Part shown: positions 20,211 through 31,325 of the stretch, in pieces | Layout: each line of letters opens with the position of its first letter | How positions within the stretch are numbered: the stretch's first letter is position 1 | Assembly (NCBI RefSeq): GCF_003570905.1 | Contig: NZ_QXJM01000030.1 | Span: forward strand, 1 to 64,000 | Direction: 5' to 3' | DNA from: Cohnella faecalis | Lineage (GTDB): Bacteria; Bacillota; Bacilli; Paenibacillales; Paenibacillaceae | DNA length: 64,000 nucleotides | The notes under the pieces: generated by a model | Told to the model about the DNA's origin: nothing | Database searches by the model: none | What the model saw: the letters and a program-made list of their open reading frames with translations, nothing else | Made by a program: the position numbers and the translations under genes

Positions 20211-21137
20211 ATGAAGAAGATCACGATGAAGGATATCGCCAAGGAAGCGAAAGTGTCTACCGCTACGGTATCCTACATCCTCAACTCGGTAGAAAGCCAG
20301 TCCATCTCCGAAGATACGAAGGAAAAGGTGATGAAGGCCGCCCAAAAGCTGAATTACATCCGAAATCTGAACGCCAGAACGTTAAAAAGCGGAAAATCCG
20401 AGCTGATAGGAATTTTACTGCCGCAAACTGCCGGAGAGAGCTACTGGACCCCCTATCGCTATACGAAGGCTATTTTCCATCTCGGCAAATATTTGAACCG
20501 GCACGGCTATCATCTAATCGTCGTTCATATCGATCCGGACTCGCCGAAGCTGGATATTTTGCTGGAGCGGGAGGTGGACGGAGTGTTCGTCTTGAACGCC
20601 GCCGCCAAGACGTTCTATCAAATATCGAAGCGTTACGGTCTCGGAATTCCGCTGATCGGAATCGACACTTACAATGAAGACACGCTGTTTCATAAGCTGA
20701 TTCCCGATTTCACGGCCGCAATCGCCAAGGTCGCCGAGCTGCTGGGACGTCGTCCGGATTTCGTCGTCATCGACGATTATCGCGACAAAAAGTATGTCGA
20801 TACGATCAAAGCGGCAACGGGACTGGACCAACGGGACATTCACGCATACGCGGACGAGCGGCGCTTGCGAAAGTTTCTGGCAGGGAGAAGCGGACAAGCC
20901 GGATGCGTAATCAACGAGTTTTTGTGCAATCAGGTTCTGGCTGAGCCGTTCGGCGGCCGCGTCGTCGCCGTCTGTACGAGCGGTGTTCCCGAGCTGCTGC
21001 CGCCATCGGTGCCCAAGGTGATCTTCGACCCGGCGGCATACGAGGAGGCCGCGGATATATTGATCAGGTATATCCAGCAGCCTCATGAGCCAATCGATAA
21101 AAAAATCATTCGCCTTGCCGTTCAAGACGAAGAGTAA
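20211..21137 (+). CDS. LacI-family transcriptional regulator
   Basis: 308 residues from ATG 20211. N-terminal HTH and hinge are textbook (MKDIAKEAKVSTATVSYILN, then LNARTLKSGKSELIGILLPQ). The periplasmic-binding-like effector domain follows (residues about 60-300) but is divergent; the ligand is probably a sugar related to the ester substrates of the two downstream enzymes, which start 17 bp after its stop. Likely autoregulated through the two operators upstream. Confidence 0.9.
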   Translation: MKKITMKDIAKEAKVSTATVSYILNSVESQSISEDTKEKVMKAAQKLNYIRNLNARTLKSGKSELIGILLPQTAGESYWTPYRYTKAIFHLGKYLNRHGYHLIVVHIDPDSPKLDILLEREVDGVFVLNAAAKTFYQISKRYGLGIPLIGIDTYNEDTLFHKLIPDFTAAIAKVAELLGRRPDFVVIDDYRDKKYVDTIKAATGLDQRDIHAYADERRLRKFLAGRSGQAGCVINEFLCNQVLAEPFGGRVVAVCTSGVPELLPPSVPKVIFDPAAYEEAADILIRYIQQPHEPIDKKIIRLAVQDEE

Positions 21138-21154
21138 GCGGAGGTTAAGTTCCC

Positions 21155-22506
21155 ATGTTATCGAACATTGTCCGATTCGAACGGTTTCGTTCTACGCTGC
21201 TAAACAACGAAAGAACCGTCTACGTGTATATGCCGCCAAACTACGATCGGGACGAAAGCAGCCGGTTCCCGGTGCTTTACGTGCAGGATGGGCAGCATGC
21301 CTTCCAGGAAGACGAAAGCGGCGGTTCGTGGGATTTGCATCTGATCGCCGACAGGCTCATCTCGGAAGGCCGGGTGCGTCCGTTTATCATCGTCGCGGTC
21401 GCTCACGTATCGGACTCTCGGATCGCCGAATATATGCATGCTTTTCCGGGGAACGAGAAGGCGCTGGGAACCGAGAGCCGGGGTGAGCGGTATGAGCAAT
21501 TTTTGATCGAGGAAGTCAAGCCGCTCATCGACCGGACCTTTCGCACGTTGACCGGCCCCGAGCATACGGCCGTCATGGGCTCGTCTGCCGGCGGGCTTGT
21601 GTCTTACAATCTGGGCTTTCGCAGGCCGGATGTGTTCGGCATGGTCGGAGCGTTCTGTCCTTATTTCGTCGTTATCGATCAGGATGGAAGGGAGACGTGG
21701 ATCGGGCAATTCCATAAGGAGAAGCCGCCGATCCGGCTATGGATGGACGTGGGCGAGGCCGAAGGGTACACCGTGCTGGAGAAGCATGTAAGAAGCGCCG
21801 TCGACACTTCGCTGGAAGCGGGGTTTCGTCAGGGCGACGACTTATGGTACTACTATGTGCCGGGCTCCGGCCACAACCAGAAGGATTGGAAGGCCAGAGT
21901 GCATGCTCCGCTTCTTTATTTCTTCGGAGATGTCGGAAGTCCAATCCGCGTGGAGCTTAACGGGCCGGAATCCGTCGGTCTGACCGGAGCCTGTCCAAGC
22001 TTTAATCCGATCGTTCATTATGACAGCGGTTTCGTCGCCACCGATTTAGACGGTAAGTACGAAGTTGACGATCCCTTGATAATGACCGTCTCCAAGGACG
22101 GCCGCATCGTTCCCGGAAGAACGGCCGGACGGTTGTTACTTATCGGAAGGGAAGCTTGACGGCAAGCCGTGAAGTCAGCGTCGTTCCGAAGCTTCCCGCC
22201 GATGTCAGCGTTACGATTCACGTGGAAGTGCCTGAGAGTACTCCGGATACGGACTGCGTGTATGCAGGCATTCCTCTGCCTAAGATCGGAAATTTGTTAT
22301 ACGGCGGGACGTTCCAAATTCCGAGAAACATCGCTTTTCAATTTCGGATTTCCAGAGGGTTCGGATTGGACGAGAAAGACGCGCACGGCCGCGATGTACC
22401 TTATCGGTCTTTCCGGCCCGAGGAAGGCTTGAATTTGGCTTACCGGGTGGAAAGCTGGTCGAACAAACGGAAAATAGGCACTAACCATTTCGAGGAGGCT
22501 GATTGA
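21155..22506 (+). CDS. Esterase D-like hydrolase with C-terminal starch-binding-like domain (one apparent frameshift)
   Basis: About 450 residues after restoring one C at 22112-22114. The N-terminal domain (to about residue 260) is a PF00756-type esterase (RTVYVYMPPNYD, PVLYVQDGQHAF, nucleophile in MGSSAGGLVSYNLGF, late GSGHNQKDW). The C-terminal part beyond 22156 (VTIHVEVPESTPDTDCVYAG ... FQFRISRGFGLDEKDAHGRD) looks like a CBM20/CBM48-type fold. No signal peptide, so cytoplasmic. Tandem paralogue of the next gene; in the LacI operon. Confidence 0.7.
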
Positions 22507-22507
22507 A

Positions 22508-23585
22508 TTGCCGTCTACTTTATTGCGCATTGAAGGATTTCGTTCATCCATTTTGAACAACGAACGCGATTTGCGTTTATATTTGCCTCCCGGATACAGC
22601 GAGAACCCGGACAGCCGGTATCCCGTTCTATACGCGCACGACGGTCAGAACTTGTTCGACAAGGGAGCGCACGAGACCGATCCGCTGAATCCTTTCGCCG
22701 TTGCAAGATCATGGAACCTCCATCTTACCGCCGATCGACTGATAGCCGAGGGGCTGATGGAGGAGGTCATTATCGTCGGCATCTTCAACATGGGAGGCGA
22801 GCGCTCCGGCGAGTATATGCACGGGCTGGAAGGAATCGAGCACGAAAGGGACCGGGATCAGGCCGTGCCCAGAGGCGAGCTGTACGAACGATTTTTGGTC
22901 GAGGAGCTTAAACCGTTTATCGACTCTGTATTTCGGACAAAACGGGATGCGGAAAATACAGGACTGATCGGCTCTTCCCGAGGGGGGCAAATTACTTATC
23001 ATATCGGATTCAGCAGACCGGATATATTCGGCAAGCTCGGCATTCTTTCCCCCTACTTCTATTACGTTAATCCTTTGACGCTGATCGAGTACCGTATGTA
23101 CGTGAGCTTTCCTTCCCGATTGCCTCTGAGCAAAATATGGATCGATCTGGGGGGCGCGAAGGCGTTCTGGTCATGGAAAAGCACGTGAGGCAAGTCGTAG
23201 CCGAATTGCTGGATGCCGGTTATGAGCCGGACAGCCAGTTGGCCTTCTATTTCGAACCGGATGCCGCGCATACGGAGGCGGATTGGGAGGAGCGGGCTCA
23301 TCTTCCGCTGCTGCACTTATTCGGCAAGCCGTCCAAGCTGGCGGGGGTTAGCTTGAAGGAGCTCGGGACAAGCTTCTTCGAACGGAGCAAGCTCCGTCTC
23401 CTGCCGACGGCCGAATACGAGAACGGCTGGCGCATTACGCCGCTGAACGGAAGCTTCAAATCGGCCGATCCTGACGCGGCAAGCGTCGACCATTCCGGCG
23501 GAATCGTTCCGAAGGAAGGCGCACCGCCGTGGTTGAATACGAGTTCGAAGGAAAACGGGCGAAAGCCAGCGTGACGATTTCTTGA
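22508..23585 (+). CDS. Second esterase D-like hydrolase (two apparent frameshifts)
   Basis: About 359 residues after restoring one G in the G6 run at 23149-23154 and one base near 23519. TTG 22508 has GAGGAGG upstream and starts one base after the previous stop. It is a paralogue of the preceding esterase: FRSSILNNERDLRLYLPPGY against FRSTLLNNERTVYVYMPPNY. Nucleophile motif is GSSRGGQITYHIGF. With the second correction the C terminus reads RTAVVEYEFEGKRAKASVTI, parallel to the linker of the first esterase, but it lacks the starch-binding-like domain. Probably hydrolyses acyl esters on sugars. Confidence 0.7.
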
Positions 23586-23601
23586 TTTTTGCAAAAAAAG
23601 T

Positions 23602-23627
23602 GGGCTTGCGGCGTCAGCCGCAAGCCC
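23602..23627. terminator. Terminator-like hairpin after the esterase operon
   Basis: Perfect 11-bp GC-rich stem with GTCA loop, 16 bp after the esterase stop. The T run (seven) lies on the minus-strand side, so its efficiency for the + operon is uncertain. Confidence 0.6.
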
Positions 23628-23752
23628 GTCAAGAGTTTATATTGAAAAGGGGGGGTCATGTTTATATTGTAACCGTTCAACATGAAAAGCAGATGAAAGC
23701 CTTGTTACGGTTGCATTACAAAATCGGAAGCGGTGCCAAATCCATTATCATT

Positions 23753-23783
23753 CCTCGCGTTAGGATCTTCGCGAGGTTTTTTT
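23753..23783 (+). terminator. Second terminator in the 23.6-23.9 kb gap
   Basis: CCTCGCG/CGCGAGG stem with seven T. No gene is visible between it and the esterase operon, so it is either a backup terminator or the end of a short untranslated RNA. Confidence 0.7.
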
Positions 23784-23864
23784 GTGTTAACCTCCGAATA
23801 TTTGAAAATCGCAGAAAAATGGAGGAATAATTTCAAAAATATCTTAAAAATAGTTCAAAAGGCG

Positions 23865-23873
23865 TGTTATAAT
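23865..23873 (+). promoter_or_regulatory. Extended -10 promoter of the SLH protein gene
   Basis: TGTTATAAT: perfect TATAAT at 23868-23873 with an upstream TG; the -35 is poor. Start codon about 74 bp downstream. The rest of the 360-bp gap holds only the two terminators. Confidence 0.6.
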
Positions 23874-23946
23874 GTTTTTAAATTTTGGTTATTTGTGGAA
23901 TTCAATTAAATACTAGACTTTTATCGTCTAATCGGAGGCTCGAAAA

Positions 23947-26900
23947 GTGAGAAAGAAGTTGCTTGTTGTTACGGTTTTAATGAGTCTAATAGTTGGAGTT
24001 GTTTTTTCTTCGTTTGCCGGCACAGCTGAGGCGGAAGAAACCGTTGGAACAGAGACCGGGACGGGCTCGCAACAGGCTCCTATTCCGCAACCAACTATTC
24101 CGGAATCTCCTATTACGGAGGTAAGGGAGAACGTAGCGGTTGAATCAACCAGTGTTAAGATTATTAAGGTTGAGCAATTGGAGGGCTATCTGTCTTTCGG
24201 AGATGTCCTTACTATAAGAAAGCAGAATTCTTCCGAGTTTGCTTACAATTACATGAGCGACCGTGACGACCATCAATGGAAAGTTCCTGTTCAAGATGTT
24301 GATAGATCGGCCATTTATGACGTTGTTATGGCGACTACTTTCATAGAAATCGATACGGGAAAATATTTCTCTATTATGATAAGAAAGTGATTACGGGCGA
24401 ACAACTTCTTTCAATGAATGCATGGCTGCTAAAAGTTTCAGGAAAGGTGAAGGTGTCTTTCGATTTTGGTTCGTTGTCGGAGTATAACAATAGCACAAAG
24501 TTTTATGTTGGGGATGGCGCTAATGATTCCCAATTGGAAAAAGGTACAGGGAGCGACTCTAGAATTTTAATGGAACCGGGTAAATTGAATTTGACTTTTT
24601 TGTCCAACGATGAAAACAAAAGTTATCACTTATCCAAAAGCGTTAATATTCAATCGGACACCGTTGTTTCATTAACTGAGCAGGACATCGCCTCTGCGAA
24701 TAAGATCGTATTTCCCTCAAATACTTATAGTCTAGGCATGTATTATTATATCGACTCGGTAGGTACATACCGGGAATTTTCGGATACGAACGAGTTAATC
24801 GTTTCCAAGGGGACATACTCTTTTTACTTGTATACGAAAGACTCCAGCAATTACTACTCATGGAAGAGTAATAAAAACAATATTTCTAATAATAAAGATT
24901 ACAGTGTTTTGAATAAACCCGTCTTAAGGCTGGATACTTTTGAAATTAGCGATGAAGGGCTTAATGTGGAAGGAAGCTTAGTGAGCGGCGAACTCTCGTT
25001 GCTAGGCGTAACGGACTTTTACTACAATACAATTTCGTCTCAAGCTACCTTGAAGGATCAAGGCGGAAATATTGTGCAAGAACAGCAGAAAATCGGCCGG
25101 TTTTGGAATTCCTTGACCATCCCACTGGATTCCCCTCTCCAAGCGGGTACCTATACGCTGGAGTTCTCCGTTAACTATCCGGGACTCGCCGAACCGTTTC
25201 AAGTAAATAGAGAAGTCATTGTCCATTCTATGGACAACAACGAAATCAAAGGGCTTGTCGTCGAAGCCGAGGACGAGTCTGGAGAGCCGTTGCAAAACGG
25301 TCATGTGATGCTTTTTGAGAAACAACTGCCGAATTGGAGTTGGTTTTACTCGGGTTATGCTTCGAATCGAACCTATGATGCGGGTTCCATTGGCGACGGC
25401 AAGTTTTTTATACCTAACGCATTCTTGCTGGCGGGCAAGCAATACGAAGTAGTCGTATACGGGAAAAGCTCTGACGGTATGACGGATGTTTTCTACAATC
25501 AACCGGTATCCTCCGGGCAAGCTAACGTTAAGTTTACGGCTTCCAGTCTAAAGAAACTGACTTTCGAAGCTTCGCAGGCGCAGGCGGGTCAAGAAGTTAG
25601 AGTATCTTTGCAAAATAGTGACGGTCTGCTCGTAGCTTGGCCTTTTCCAGTCTCGTTCGGTGCCGATCGTAAAGCTTCCATGTACATTCATACGGACAAT
25701 AATCTGCTTGTAAATTCGAACCTTTACGACGAGGCGGCAGACACTGCCTATTACTTGGAAAAAGCCTATAGCCTGTCTTCAAGCGCGACGCAAACCGTTA
25801 ATTTGGCTGGACCTCTGGTCTCCATTACTCCGCCATCCGGTTATGATTCCGCGAAGCTTTCTATAAACGAGGGAATGCCAGCTTCAAAGTATTACGCCAC
25901 TCAAGGAATAAGCGCCACTGTCTTATATTCCTTAGAAAAGAACGGTACGAGCTATACGTTAAGTAAACTGTTTTCTAATCTTGCTAAGAACGAACGGCTT
26001 TCTTTTGATAAAAACTTCTCGCCAAGAAATAGTGCTCAATCGTTCCAGAACTCCGCTAACGCTTCAGTTGTGAATAGCGATTATTACGACAATAAGGATA
26101 ACTATCTGTATGAAGTGTCATCCGGTCCGGGATCGCAGTTTAATGGATTGAATCAAACAGCCCGGTTTCAAGTTCAGACGAACGAGGGCTCAAAGAAGAT
26201 GCTTGCCCGTCGTTCCGGTCAAGACGTTGTTTACCAACTTGTTGACAATTCCACTGAGGGAACGCTCAATTTGCTGGAATATCAATTGTACGATGGCAGC
26301 ACGCGGGCGGTAGGAAGCAAGGTTTATTCGAACTCTCTTCGTTCGATTCAGATGAATATGCCTTCGGTTGACGGTAATTATTCGCTGAATCTTATCAAGC
26401 AAAACTTTCCGAACGATGTGGTCAAATTGTCCGGAAGTATTCCTATAAGCGTCGTTAGCAATTTTAAAATTTCGATCTCGCTTCCGTCAGGTTACGAGCT
26501 GAATCCATTCGGTTGGAATCAATCCGTAGAGATTTGGTCGAAGGACGGAGAAAGAGAGAATCAGTATCCGGCTTTCATTGATATCGATGGAAATCTGGGT
26601 ATTTTGAGTTTCGATTCATTTCAGCCCAATACCGAATACGAGATTAATTTTGCTCTTAGCTTGAGGAAAATAGGAAGTAGCTTCGAAGAGGTAAGCATGT
26701 ACTACAATAGAATCAAACTTAAAGGAAGTCAGTTGAAAAAGCTGGTCAGAATCGCAGTTCCGAACGACGTTGTGACGATTCAGCCTACATATTCGTCGCC
26801 GGTGAGTTCGGACGCGTTAGCCCAATATAATATGGCGATTAGCGGCTATGAGAAGGCGTTCAGTTTCTATGTCGAGGGAGAGAAAGCGGATGCGGGCTGG

Positions 26901-28895
26901 GAGTTTCCGCCTGTCATATTGTCTCCTCGCCAGTTTGACGTCGTTGTGACGGGAGTCGACGGGGTAAAAGCCTTTAGTAGCTTAAAAACAGTCAACGTGT
27001 CTTCAGATGGGCGCGATGTTACGGTCACGGACAAACCGTCATATTCCGTCAGACTGAAGGACAATAGTCCGTTTCTTAACTTCTACACCTTTTACGAGGG
27101 CACTCGTTCTTCCGGTATCGCCGGATATAATTATTCGGATAAACTTATGCTGAATCAAGCCTTTGTTTCCATGGGCAAACAGAACCTTCAATTTGAAACG
27201 GTGGATATTGCGCCTAACGAGACTCCATGGGTAAACTCGTGGACGACGAGTGTACCGAAAGACGTGCAGTCCGACACCGTTATTGACTTCGATGGCAAAA
27301 TCAATGCATCGGCCTCATCTCTAGATGTTGTTATTCTTGACGATTTAATCTTCAAATTGAAGCCTAATTTGATAAGCGGTGACTTAAAGCTGCAAGGCGT
27401 GCAGGTTCTGCTTGATCGCTTCGTGTCGCCTAATTTCTCGCAATCGGCTTTTGCGCAGAATGCGGAAGTGCAGCAAACGGTTGCTTATGAGGGAAGTTTT
27501 TCGAGTCCTCGTCAAGTGCCCGCCGTCGTTTCGATCAGCGATGCGGCAGGCAAGGTTGTGTATGAAAGTCAAACCAATCAATGGCAGGACGGCGTTTATA
27601 TCTTTCATAAGTTAGCCCCCGGTACCTACACGTTCACCTTCCGCGTGCCGGTCGGTCCGAACGAGGAAGCGAAGGTTTCGAAAGCTTTCACGGTCAAATC
27701 CGCTGATAACGGCACTGGCGGTACTGGCGGTACAGGCGGCAACGGCGATGGCGGGGTAGGCGGAGGCGAAGCCATCCCGGGCGGTACTGTCGACCCTGCC
27801 ACCGAGCCGAATAATCAGGTTACGGAATTCAAGAAAGACGATATTCCTGCAGCGGCGAACGGAACGGTCACCCTCGATGCCAAAGGAAAAGAAGAGGTCG
27901 TTCTGCCGTTAAGCGCCGTTGAGACGATCGGGACTAGCAGGCTTCAAGTGAGGACGGCTAATTCGGAAGTTGCTATCCCGCCGCAAGTGTTGGAGCAGCT
28001 AAGCAAGCTCGCCGCTGGCAAAGAGCTGGAAGGCGCGAAGATCTCTTTCAAGGTTCAGCCCGTCGATTTGAAGGCCGCCCTGCCAACAGACGGTAACGTT
28101 TCAATTACCGGCCCTGTGTACGAGTTCCAACTATCCGTTTCGATGGCAGACGGAACGACAAGGAAGCTTACCCAATTCGATGCTCCGATCCTGTTGACTT
28201 TCGAAGTCGAGCCTGGTGCAGCGAACAGAAGTATTACCGGGGTGTACTACATTGACGATAATGGAAAACTCGAATACGTTGGCGGCAAGTGGGACGGCAA
28301 TCGGATCGTAGCCGAGGTTCGCCACTTCAGCAAGTTCGGCGCACTGACGTATGACAAACGGTTCTCGGACGTAAGCGACAAGCATTGGGCTTACAATGTC
28401 ATTCGCCAGATGGTAGCGAAACAAATCGTTACCGGCGTTTCGGAGGTATCGTTTGCACCGGAGAGGAAAATTACCCGAGCCGAATTCGCTTCGATGCTGG
28501 CTAATGCTTTGCAATTGAAAGCGGAACGTTCCGCCGCTTTTGCCGACGTACCAAGCAATGCATGGTACTTGGGCGCAATCAGCGCGGCATTCGAGAAGGG
28601 TATCTTGAGAGGAGTAGGCAATAACCGCTTTGCTCCGAACAAGGAGATTACTCGTGAAGAAATGGCGGTCATGGTGGTGAACGCCATCCGGTTGTCCGAG
28701 CGGAAGGAGTCTTCCGGTCAAAACCCGACGTTCAAGGATTCCGACGAGGTTAGCGCATGGGCGCAAGATGCGGTAAACTCCGCGTATAGGAATGGTGTAA
28801 TGAACGGTAGGGGTCTCAATTCCTTCGCGCCGAAACAGCAAGCGACACGAGCCGAAGCGGTCCAAGTGATCTATAATCTTTTGAATGTGAAATAA
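23947..28895 (+). CDS. Large SLH-domain surface protein (one 2-bp frameshift)
   Basis: About 1,648 residues if the extra CT in TTTCTCT (24366-24372) is removed, which restores KYFYYDKKVITGEQL. GTG 23947 has GGAGG upstream. Signal peptide (LLVVTVLMSLIVGVVFSSFAGTAEA), about 1,200 residues of unrecognised beta-rich modules, a Gly-rich linker near 27.71-27.77 kb, then three SLH motifs starting near 28.36 kb (FSDVSDKHWAYNVIRQMV), 28.54 kb (FADVPSNAWYLGAI) and 28.73 kb (FKDSDEVSAWAQDAV), each ending in FAP...TR.E. SLH domains bind pyruvylated secondary cell-wall polymer, so this is displayed on the surface. Substrate or role unknown. Confidence 0.85.
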
Positions 28896-28903
28896 TTTAT
28901 GCA

Positions 28904-28942
28904 ACAAAACAAGAGACCCGACAAACGGGTCTCTTGTTTTGT
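28904..28942. terminator. Bidirectional terminator
   Basis: Perfect 17-bp stem with 5-nt loop between the SLH gene (+) and the convergent cvfC-like gene (-); A/T tracts are built into both arms. Confidence 0.9.
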
Positions 28943-28969
28943 ACACATAGGAATTGGGGTTTTCCGCTA

Positions 28970-30114
28970 CTATTCCTTCCCCTGCTCCCGCATCCGAGTC
29001 ATCTGCTGCCAGACCGAGCCTGCGGCTTCTTCGCCGTTCTCGATGCGCGCGACCGCCATCTCGGCTTGCAGCTTCACCTCGAATTCCGACTCGCCGGACG
29101 AAACCTTGCGCAGCGCATCCAGCGCGGTTTCGTCGCCGGCTTCGTACAGGAAGCGCGCGGCGCGCCAGCGAACGAGCTTGTTTGCATCGCTAAGCGCGGC
29201 GATCATCGGCCCGATTGCCGCCGGATCGCCGAGATCGGACAGCGTATCGCCCGCGGTGCGTCTTACCGGTGCGGACGAATCCTTGAGCGCTGCGAACAGA
29301 GGAGGCATCGTCTCCGGCGTACGGAGATCGCCGAGGTAGACGACCGCGAGCCGCCGGACGGACATATGACTGTCGCGCAGCGCTTTCGCGATGACGGCCA
29401 GATCGTCCGGCGTCGGCTTCAGCCGTTCCAGCGCCGCATAGCGCTGCTTCCAATCCTGCAAGTCGAGCGCATGCGAGACCTCCTCCGCCGACAATGGCGA
29501 GGGCGGAGCGGGAGGTGCGGCTTCGGGACCCGCCGACTTCGCTTGCTCGACCAAATCCTGCAGCCTTTCATCCGGATAAGCGGCATCGAGCTCCCGTACA
29601 ATTTCCTCCAGGATATCCTTCGGTTCTCCGTAGCGAACGCCCATCTCCTCCAGCTTCCGTTCCCGGATCATCGTCGCTCCGGCCGCCTCCGTGACTGCCT
29701 TCGAGAACCGTTCCGGCAACGCCGCCCGCGATTCCTGTCCTCCGCTCGTCACCCGGATTTGCATCGGGATGCCTCGGAACTGCTGAACGCGAACGTGGGC
29801 TTCGCCGAAGCCGCCCGCGCCCGGATTCGCCGTCAGCGCCGTTCCCGATTCGGTCTCCGCAAGGCCGAACGTTTCCCGCACGCCTTGCAGAATAACCGCC
29901 CAGTCCGCGCTGCTCTTGCGGTCGATCGCCAGAAAATCGGAAGCGTGGAATACGCTTCGGACGCCAGGAATGCCAAGCAAGCGCGCAATAAGCGGAGACG
30001 CATTGCCGGCATTCTCGTCCGTATAGGTGAGCCTCGCCCGGAAGGAAGCTTTTCGTCGACGTTCAGCTTCATCGTATTCGGGCTTGGCGTAGGTTCGATA
30101 GAGATGAGTTTCAT
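28970..30114 (-). CDS. CvfC-family conserved virulence factor-like protein (one apparent frameshift)
   Basis: About 381 residues. ATG 30114 follows GGAGGT. The N terminus MKLISIEPTPSPNTMKLNVD is the Nfu/NifU N-terminal-like domain of CvfC proteins; one base missing near 30031-30033 separates it from LTYTDENAGNASPLIARLLG. The second half is a series of HEAT-like repeats (VRRLAVVYLGDLRTPETMPPLFAAL, VRRTAGDTLSDLGDPAAI, VRWRAARFLYEAGDETAL). CvfC affects virulence gene expression in Staphylococcus; the molecular role is not known. Confidence 0.8.
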
Positions 30115-30212
30115 GGCGTGACCTCCAATGCAAGCTTCTTTTCCTCTACAATACCTTATTGGAAGGGCGATTGCCAAAAGCGGGCCCGGCGCTCACTAGG
30201 CATCGTTTTTTT

Positions 30213-30242
30213 TTGGAACGCCGAGTTTATATTTGTTATAGT
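30213..30242 (+). promoter_or_regulatory. Candidate promoter of the MBL-fold hydrolase gene
   Basis: TTGGAA, 18-bp spacer, TATAGT, about 36 bp before the start codon. Confidence 0.4.
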
Positions 30243-30277
30243 ATGTTCAAAGCACTTTCAACTTCGGAGGGGGATTT

Positions 30278-31212
30278 ATGCCCAAAAAACGCTTTGGCAA
30301 CATGGATCCGATCGGTACGAGCAGCGCACGCACGCATTTCGACCGATGGCGGCAGGAACGGCTGCACAAAATCCGCACGAAGGACTATAGCCATTGCGTA
30401 CCGAACGTCAAGCCCGACCTAAAGTTTCTTCAGAGCAACCGCACCGAGACGTCGGTTACCTGGATCGGCCATTCGACTTTTCTCATTCAAGCTGCGGGGC
30501 TTAACATCGTCACCGACCCGGTCTGGGCTCGCCGCATGGCGTTCCAGAAGAGGCTTGCTCCTCCCGGGATCGAATTGTCGGACATGCCGCCGGCGGACGT
30601 CGTTCTGATCTCGCATTCCCATTACGACCATCTTCACGTGTCTTCGCTCAGGCGGCTGCGCGGTCCAAAAAAATGCTCGTCCCTGCCGGGCTTCGCAGCA
30701 AGCTTTTTATCCGGGGCTTTCGCGATACCGAGGAATTTCATTGGTGGGAGGACACGGCCTTTCACGGCGTCAAAATCACATTCGTTCCCGCCCAGCATTG
30801 GACCCGCCGCAATCCTTGGGATATGAACGCTTCCCACTGGGGCGGATGGGTGATCGAGACCGAACACGGTCCGACGGTCTATTTTGCCGGGGACAGCGGT
30901 TATTTCAGGGGATTCAAGGATATCGGGCGCAGGTTCGATATCGATGTCGCTCTATTGCCGATCGGGGCTTACGATCCCGAATGGTTCATGGCCTCCCAGC
31001 ACGTCAGTCCAGAGGAGGCGCTTCAGGCTTTTCGCGATTTGGGAGCGGAATTTTTCGTGCCGATGCATTACGGAGCTTTCAAGCTGGCGGACGACACGCC
31101 GAAGGAAGCGTTGGAGCGGCTTGAAACGGAAAGAGCAAGGCTTCAAATTCCCGCGGAAAAAGTATTCATTCTTCCGCATGGCGAAACGATGCGGTTCCGT
31201 AACGACCCGTAA
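30278..31212 (+). CDS. NAPE-PLD-like MBL-fold metallohydrolase (frameshift in an A run)
   Basis: About 311 residues if the A7 run at 30667-30673 is read as A8 (GPKK then MLVPAGLRS). ATG 30278 has GGAGGGGG upstream. Metal-binding motif HSHYDH; upstream WIGHSTFLI and downstream PAQHWTRR, ASHWGGWVIE, YFAGDSGYFRGF and MHYGAF complete the family pattern of N-acyl-phosphatidylethanolamine phospholipase D-like hydrolases. Cytosolic. The bacterial substrate is unknown; probably a phospholipid-type diester. Confidence 0.8.
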
Positions 31213-31219
31213 TTTGTGC

Positions 31220-31225
31220 TATAAT
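31220..31225 (+). promoter_or_regulatory. -10 element of the ABC-F gene
   Basis: TATAAT preceded by TGC (extended -10), about 100 bp before the start codon and just after the previous stop. No clear -35. Confidence 0.5.
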
Positions 31226-31325
31226 GAAACGATGAGCAAAAGCCGTGCCCTGCGGACTCTACCGGACAGCCGGTTCGAGAGAAGGGCGCCGGCAACAATC
31301 GTTCGAGAAGGATGGGTTTGAAAAC

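Noticed and set aside
29494..29694. Additional small genes in GC-rich shadow frames
   Set aside because: No RBS and overlapping well-supported genes.
28934..30121. 395-residue plus-strand frame opposite the cvfC-like gene
   Set aside because: Antisense shadow; the minus-strand HEAT-repeat protein is clearly the real gene.
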